DNA from: Lipingzhangella_A rawalii
GTDB taxonomy: Bacteria; Actinomycetota; Actinomycetes; Streptosporangiales; Streptosporangiaceae
Assembly: GCF_031628175.1 (NCBI RefSeq)
Contig: NZ_JAVLVT010000010.1
Location: 186,001-250,000, forward strand
Direction: 5' to 3'
Length of the DNA: 64,000 nt
In this document: positions 61,145 to 64,000 of the stretch, one piece after another
How the letters are laid out: the number at the start of each line of letters is the position of its first letter
How positions within the stretch are numbered: the stretch's first letter is position 1
The notes under the pieces: generated by a model
The model's input: only the letters and a program-made list of their open reading frames with translations
What the model was told of the DNA's origin: nothing
Databases searched by the model: none
Translations under genes and position numbers: made by a program

Positions 61145-62356
61145 TCATAGATTTTCCAATTCAGACTTCATTTGTGAACTGACATCTACCGTCATGGGTG
61201 TATTATTGTCATGAATCGTCTGAACCAGACACTCATCGCAATCACGGTATCTACTCGTAAGCTCCGGATTCCCCTCGGGGTCAAAATCAATAATACCCCG
61301 ATCCACTAGCTCATAGAAAATAGGAACAGTCATGCCCTGACTAAATACGAGTTGACCCCCGAGGATTATCGTGTCTGACAATGAATCACTACCTTTTTCT
61401 TGGGGGGGAGTAATATAGTCATGCCACGAACCTTGTAGCCGGTCCTCCAGGTCATACTCCTCACCATTACGTTCGTTGATCAGAGAGTAGGACCCGTCGA
61501 TTTCATTACGCGCCACATCCCAAACCGGTTGATCCATACCAATGTCGGGAATCGTGTAGGGGTTCGCTCTCCTCAACTCTGGAACTTGATCTCCATCCCA
61601 CTTTCTTGCCCACACCACATCACCATTATTGACATGAAGTCCCATGAGACGGACAACGTCTCCTTCAACTTCAGAGCACACCATCCCAACAGCAACGACA
61701 TTACTCAAGGCAACAACGTCATCCGAGGAGATTGACTCACATTCCTCGGGAATACGAGTCGCCCAATCCTCAATGTACTCACTTCCAGGCTGCCATTCCA
61801 ACACGGTGGACTGGACCTCACGTTCGCTGACATTAATCCACCCAACCGGACTCACTGCATCAACGTTATCGCTCCATGGGTCCCGCACCACGGACCACTG
61901 ATTTCCAACAACCTCTCCTGTTTCTGGGCTGACTTCGACCAACCTGTGGATCAAAGATCCCGAGTATCGCAACACGACCGGCTGTAATTTAGCCGTGATA
62001 CCTGGAGCCCAGGGATTTATGGTGTCTATCGGTGTTTGTTCAATGTCCACCTGCCTCCCCGGGACAATAAACGACCACAGCGGCTCCTCCGTCACAGGGT
62101 TAACTGCCACAACACCATCTGTGAACACCGCCAGTCCCCCACCAGAAAAGGGAACTACTCGTACCAGATCTCCCCCGTAATAATCTCTAGCGACTCTCTC
62201 AACCACCTCGATCTGTTCGCTCCCAACCAGCAGATTTATATCCTCATCCCCCGTTTCGGCGTATCTACCCTCCAGCCATAAATTCCATCCCATAACGCCA
62301 CAAAAGAGCGCAATCGAAACGACAAACGAGATGGACGCAAATACGACTTTTTTCAT
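61145..62356 (-). CDS. Exported PQQ-like propeller-family protein
   Basis: About 403 aa. The N-terminal KKVVFASISFVVSIALFCGV is an uncleaved or signal-anchor-like helix, with no lipobox. Propeller-like stretches: VNPVTEEPLWSFIVPGRQVD, VSPETGEVVGNQWSVV and HVNNGDVVWARKWDGDQ, then a conserved C-terminal block with YELVDRGIIDFDPEGN and RYRDCDECLVQTIHD. AT-rich. The last about 140 residues are nearly identical to the partial gene at 63577-64000, a recent duplication. ATG 62356 is preferred to 62362. Confidence 0.62.
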   Translation of the reverse strand: MKKVVFASISFVVSIALFCGVMGWNLWLEGRYAETGDEDINLLVGSEQIEVVERVARDYYGGDLVRVVPFSGGGLAVFTDGVVAVNPVTEEPLWSFIVPGRQVDIEQTPIDTINPWAPGITAKLQPVVLRYSGSLIHRLVEVSPETGEVVGNQWSVVRDPWSDNVDAVSPVGWINVSEREVQSTVLEWQPGSEYIEDWATRIPEECESISSDDVVALSNVVAVGMVCSEVEGDVVRLMGLHVNNGDVVWARKWDGDQVPELRRANPYTIPDIGMDQPVWDVARNEIDGSYSLINERNGEEYDLEDRLQGSWHDYITPPQEKGSDSLSDTIILGGQLVFSQGMTVPIFYELVDRGIIDFDPEGNPELTSRYRDCDECLVQTIHDNNTPMTVDVSSQMKSELENL

Positions 62357-62362
62357 GACCAT

Positions 62363-63576
62363 TCAGGGATATACTATGCTCCGCAGGGATGACTTGGCTG
62401 GCACTCCATCGATGACCTCGCCAACTTCCTTACTGCTGTAGATTTCCGTTCGCGCTACACCGGGAGCACGGATTCCTGTATCGTGTCGTCGTCATCCACT
62501 TTCCCAGCTATCTCGATTCTCGTTCGTCCCCACCGCGGGAGAAGCACAGGGGACTCATCTCCGCACACAACCCTCAGTAAGTGGGACCATGATGGTCAAG
62601 GCAGGTGTGGGTGTAGGTTGTAAAGGCGGTCGACATAGACACCATCCAGTCCCACTCCTGGTGCGGGAGGATCTGCTTCACACCCTGGAAGTGAACTAGT
62701 GATCTTTCACCAGAGGGAAACGGCTCGCCCCCCAACTGCCGCTCTTGCTTCGAAAGCCCGAGTGTGGTGGGTGGCCAGCAGGAGCGCTGTGGCGTGAACC
62801 CCGCCCGTCCTGCCGAACAGCACCGCCGCCTCCAGAGCGTTCAGAGGCGAGACATGCAGCCCGGCGGACTGTACTGCTGGCCTGCCTCCTCCACCGCGAG
62901 GGACCCTCTCCTTAACCTGGCCGGGGGACGCGAGCAGCAGCGCACCAATCACACGGCGTTCGTGCAGCAGCACCCCGCCACGGACATAGACGGCTGACCG
63001 TTCCTCAGCGACAACGCTTCGCACCAGTGCCTCGCACTGCTGTACGACATAACGATGGCGCAGCCCCTCCCCAACATCGACCATGGCAACTTCCGCCCAG
63101 CGACGACCGAACGCCCCAGTTCCAGCACCCTGAACACCGAATTGTCCAAGCCAGCTTGACCCGCACACGGCATGAAATCGTCAAGCGACATCACGCCCAG
63201 CCACGCCAGTGCCCGCCGGGTATCCGGGTTGGTCTGACGCCCCCGAGTACTTAGGGAGTCCGGGGAATCTGCCCCGGATCTCGCATGCCGGCACCGGCAT
63301 CACCACTCGTGACAGTTCCCATCATCCCTGCCACGGCTGCGGTGTGGTGGGGATGGATTGGTGTTCGCCGGTGCCGGTGGCGGATCCGCAGAAGTCGGTT
63401 AGGGCCATGGTAACCATCGAGGCCACTGCCGCCTTCTCAACCTTCGAAACAAGACCCTCCCATCCACCCGTGACGGTCCTACCATCAACCCCCACAAACT
63501 CATCATTCATAACTACTGAGACTATCATTGCAAAAACAATCTCTCATTCCTGCACACTCAACGATCTATACTTGAC
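62363..63576. other. Gene-poor region between paralogues
   Basis: About 1.2 kb with no gene I can support. 62700-63250 is GC-rich with long shadow frames (for example minus 62707-63168) that show no recognised domain; it may be a decayed gene. The flanks are AT-rich like the paralogues on either side. Confidence 0.45.
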
Positions 63577-64000
63577 TCACAGATTTTCCATTTTTTCTTT
63601 CATTTGAGCGTTCACGCTTGCAATGGCTACACTGCTGTCGTGGATCGTTTGAATCAGACACTCGCCGCAATCGCGATATCTGCTCGCAAACTCTGAATCT
63701 TCCTCAGGATCATAATCAACAATGCCCCGATCCACCAGCTCATAGAACATAGGAACAGTCATGCCCTGACTAAATACCCTATGACCCCCGAGGATTATGG
63801 TGCCAGGCGCTGACTCACTACCTTTCTCTTGGGGAGGAGTAATATAGTCATGCCACGAACCTCGTAGCCGATCCTCCAGGTCATACTCCTCACCATTACG
63901 TTCGTTGATCAGAGAGTACGCCCCGTCGATTTCATTGCGCGCCACATCCCAAGCCGGTTGATCCATACCAATGTCGGGAATCGTGTAGGGGTTCACTCTC
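63577..64000 (-). CDS. Exported PQQ-like propeller-family protein, partial (runs off window)
   Basis: The last about 140 residues of a fourth family member; the start lies beyond 64000. NPYTIPDIGMDQPAWDVARN, EYDLEDRLRGSWHDYITPPQ and FSQGMTVPMFYELVDRGIVD match the 61145 protein with few changes, diverging only near the end (SRYRDCGECLIQTIHDSS). Tandem duplicate of that gene, about 2.4 kb apart. Confidence 0.65.
   Translation of the reverse strand, partial: RVNPYTIPDIGMDQPAWDVARNEIDGAYSLINERNGEEYDLEDRLRGSWHDYITPPQEKGSESAPGTIILGGHRVFSQGMTVPMFYELVDRGIVDYDPEEDSEFASRYRDCGECLIQTIHDSSVAIASVNAQMKEKMENL

Noticed and set aside
62707..63168. 153-codon minus-strand frame between the paralogues
   Set aside because: No recognised domain, weak start context; a decayed gene is possible but cannot be supported.

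Overview
The window is chromosomal DNA from a high-GC Gram-positive actinomycete. The evidence is a strong G/C third-codon bias, GTG/TTG starts, DesR-like two-component genes and many four-base stop/start overlaps. A Nocardiopsis-like or related Nocardiopsaceae host is my inference from gene content. No tRNA, rRNA or replication origin was recognised.

Layout. 0-15 kb is core-type metabolism: a PoxB-like thiamine-diphosphate enzyme, a phosphotransferase, a GltS glutamate symporter, an aconitase, an SGNH hydrolase, a secreted alpha/beta hydrolase, a DUF4352-type membrane protein, a methyltransferase, a SUKH protein and an amidohydrolase. 15.2-26.6 kb is a complete type I-E CRISPR-Cas locus: array 1 (14 repeats), cas3-cas8e-cse2-cas7e-cas5e-cas6e-cas1-cas2, then array 2 (18 repeats) with its own near-identical leader. 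27-36 kb holds an ABC-2 transporter pair behind a perfect 20-bp palindrome, an M23 peptidase, and linaridin-type RiPP locus A on the minus strand. 36.6-41.4 kb holds a phytoene-desaturase-like oxidoreductase, an orphan CRISPR-like repeat, a second DUF4352-type protein and a lipoprotein. 42.6-50.3 kb is linaridin-type locus B: two-component system, ABC transporter, 48-aa precursor, linH, linL, a 57-aa membrane protein, linM. 50.4-64 kb is an accessory zone, AT-richer from about 54 kb. It holds transposase relics (IS30-, IS5-, IS481- and IS701-type), a P-loop/Sel1-repeat membrane protein, a possible secretion pair (107 aa and 817 aa) and further copies of the about 405-aa exported protein family.

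How the genes work together. The most notable content is the pair of RiPP loci. Each combines short precursors carrying the linaridin PxxxTP motif, a LinH-type protein (membrane domain fused to an alpha/beta hydrolase), a LinL-type protein with the motif NWRFFAPxP, and a LinM-type methyltransferase. In both loci a strong hairpin separates the precursor from the modification genes. Neither locus encodes a visible CypD-type decarboxylase and no core contains cysteine, so no aminovinyl-cysteine ring is expected. Locus B has a Thr-rich core. Locus A has two Ala/Gly-rich cores with almost no Ser/Thr, which is odd for a class defined by dehydrated Thr. The CRISPR system looks intact and is probably functional. 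The 3' accessory part looks like a graveyard of insertion sequences around a lineage-specific exported protein family.
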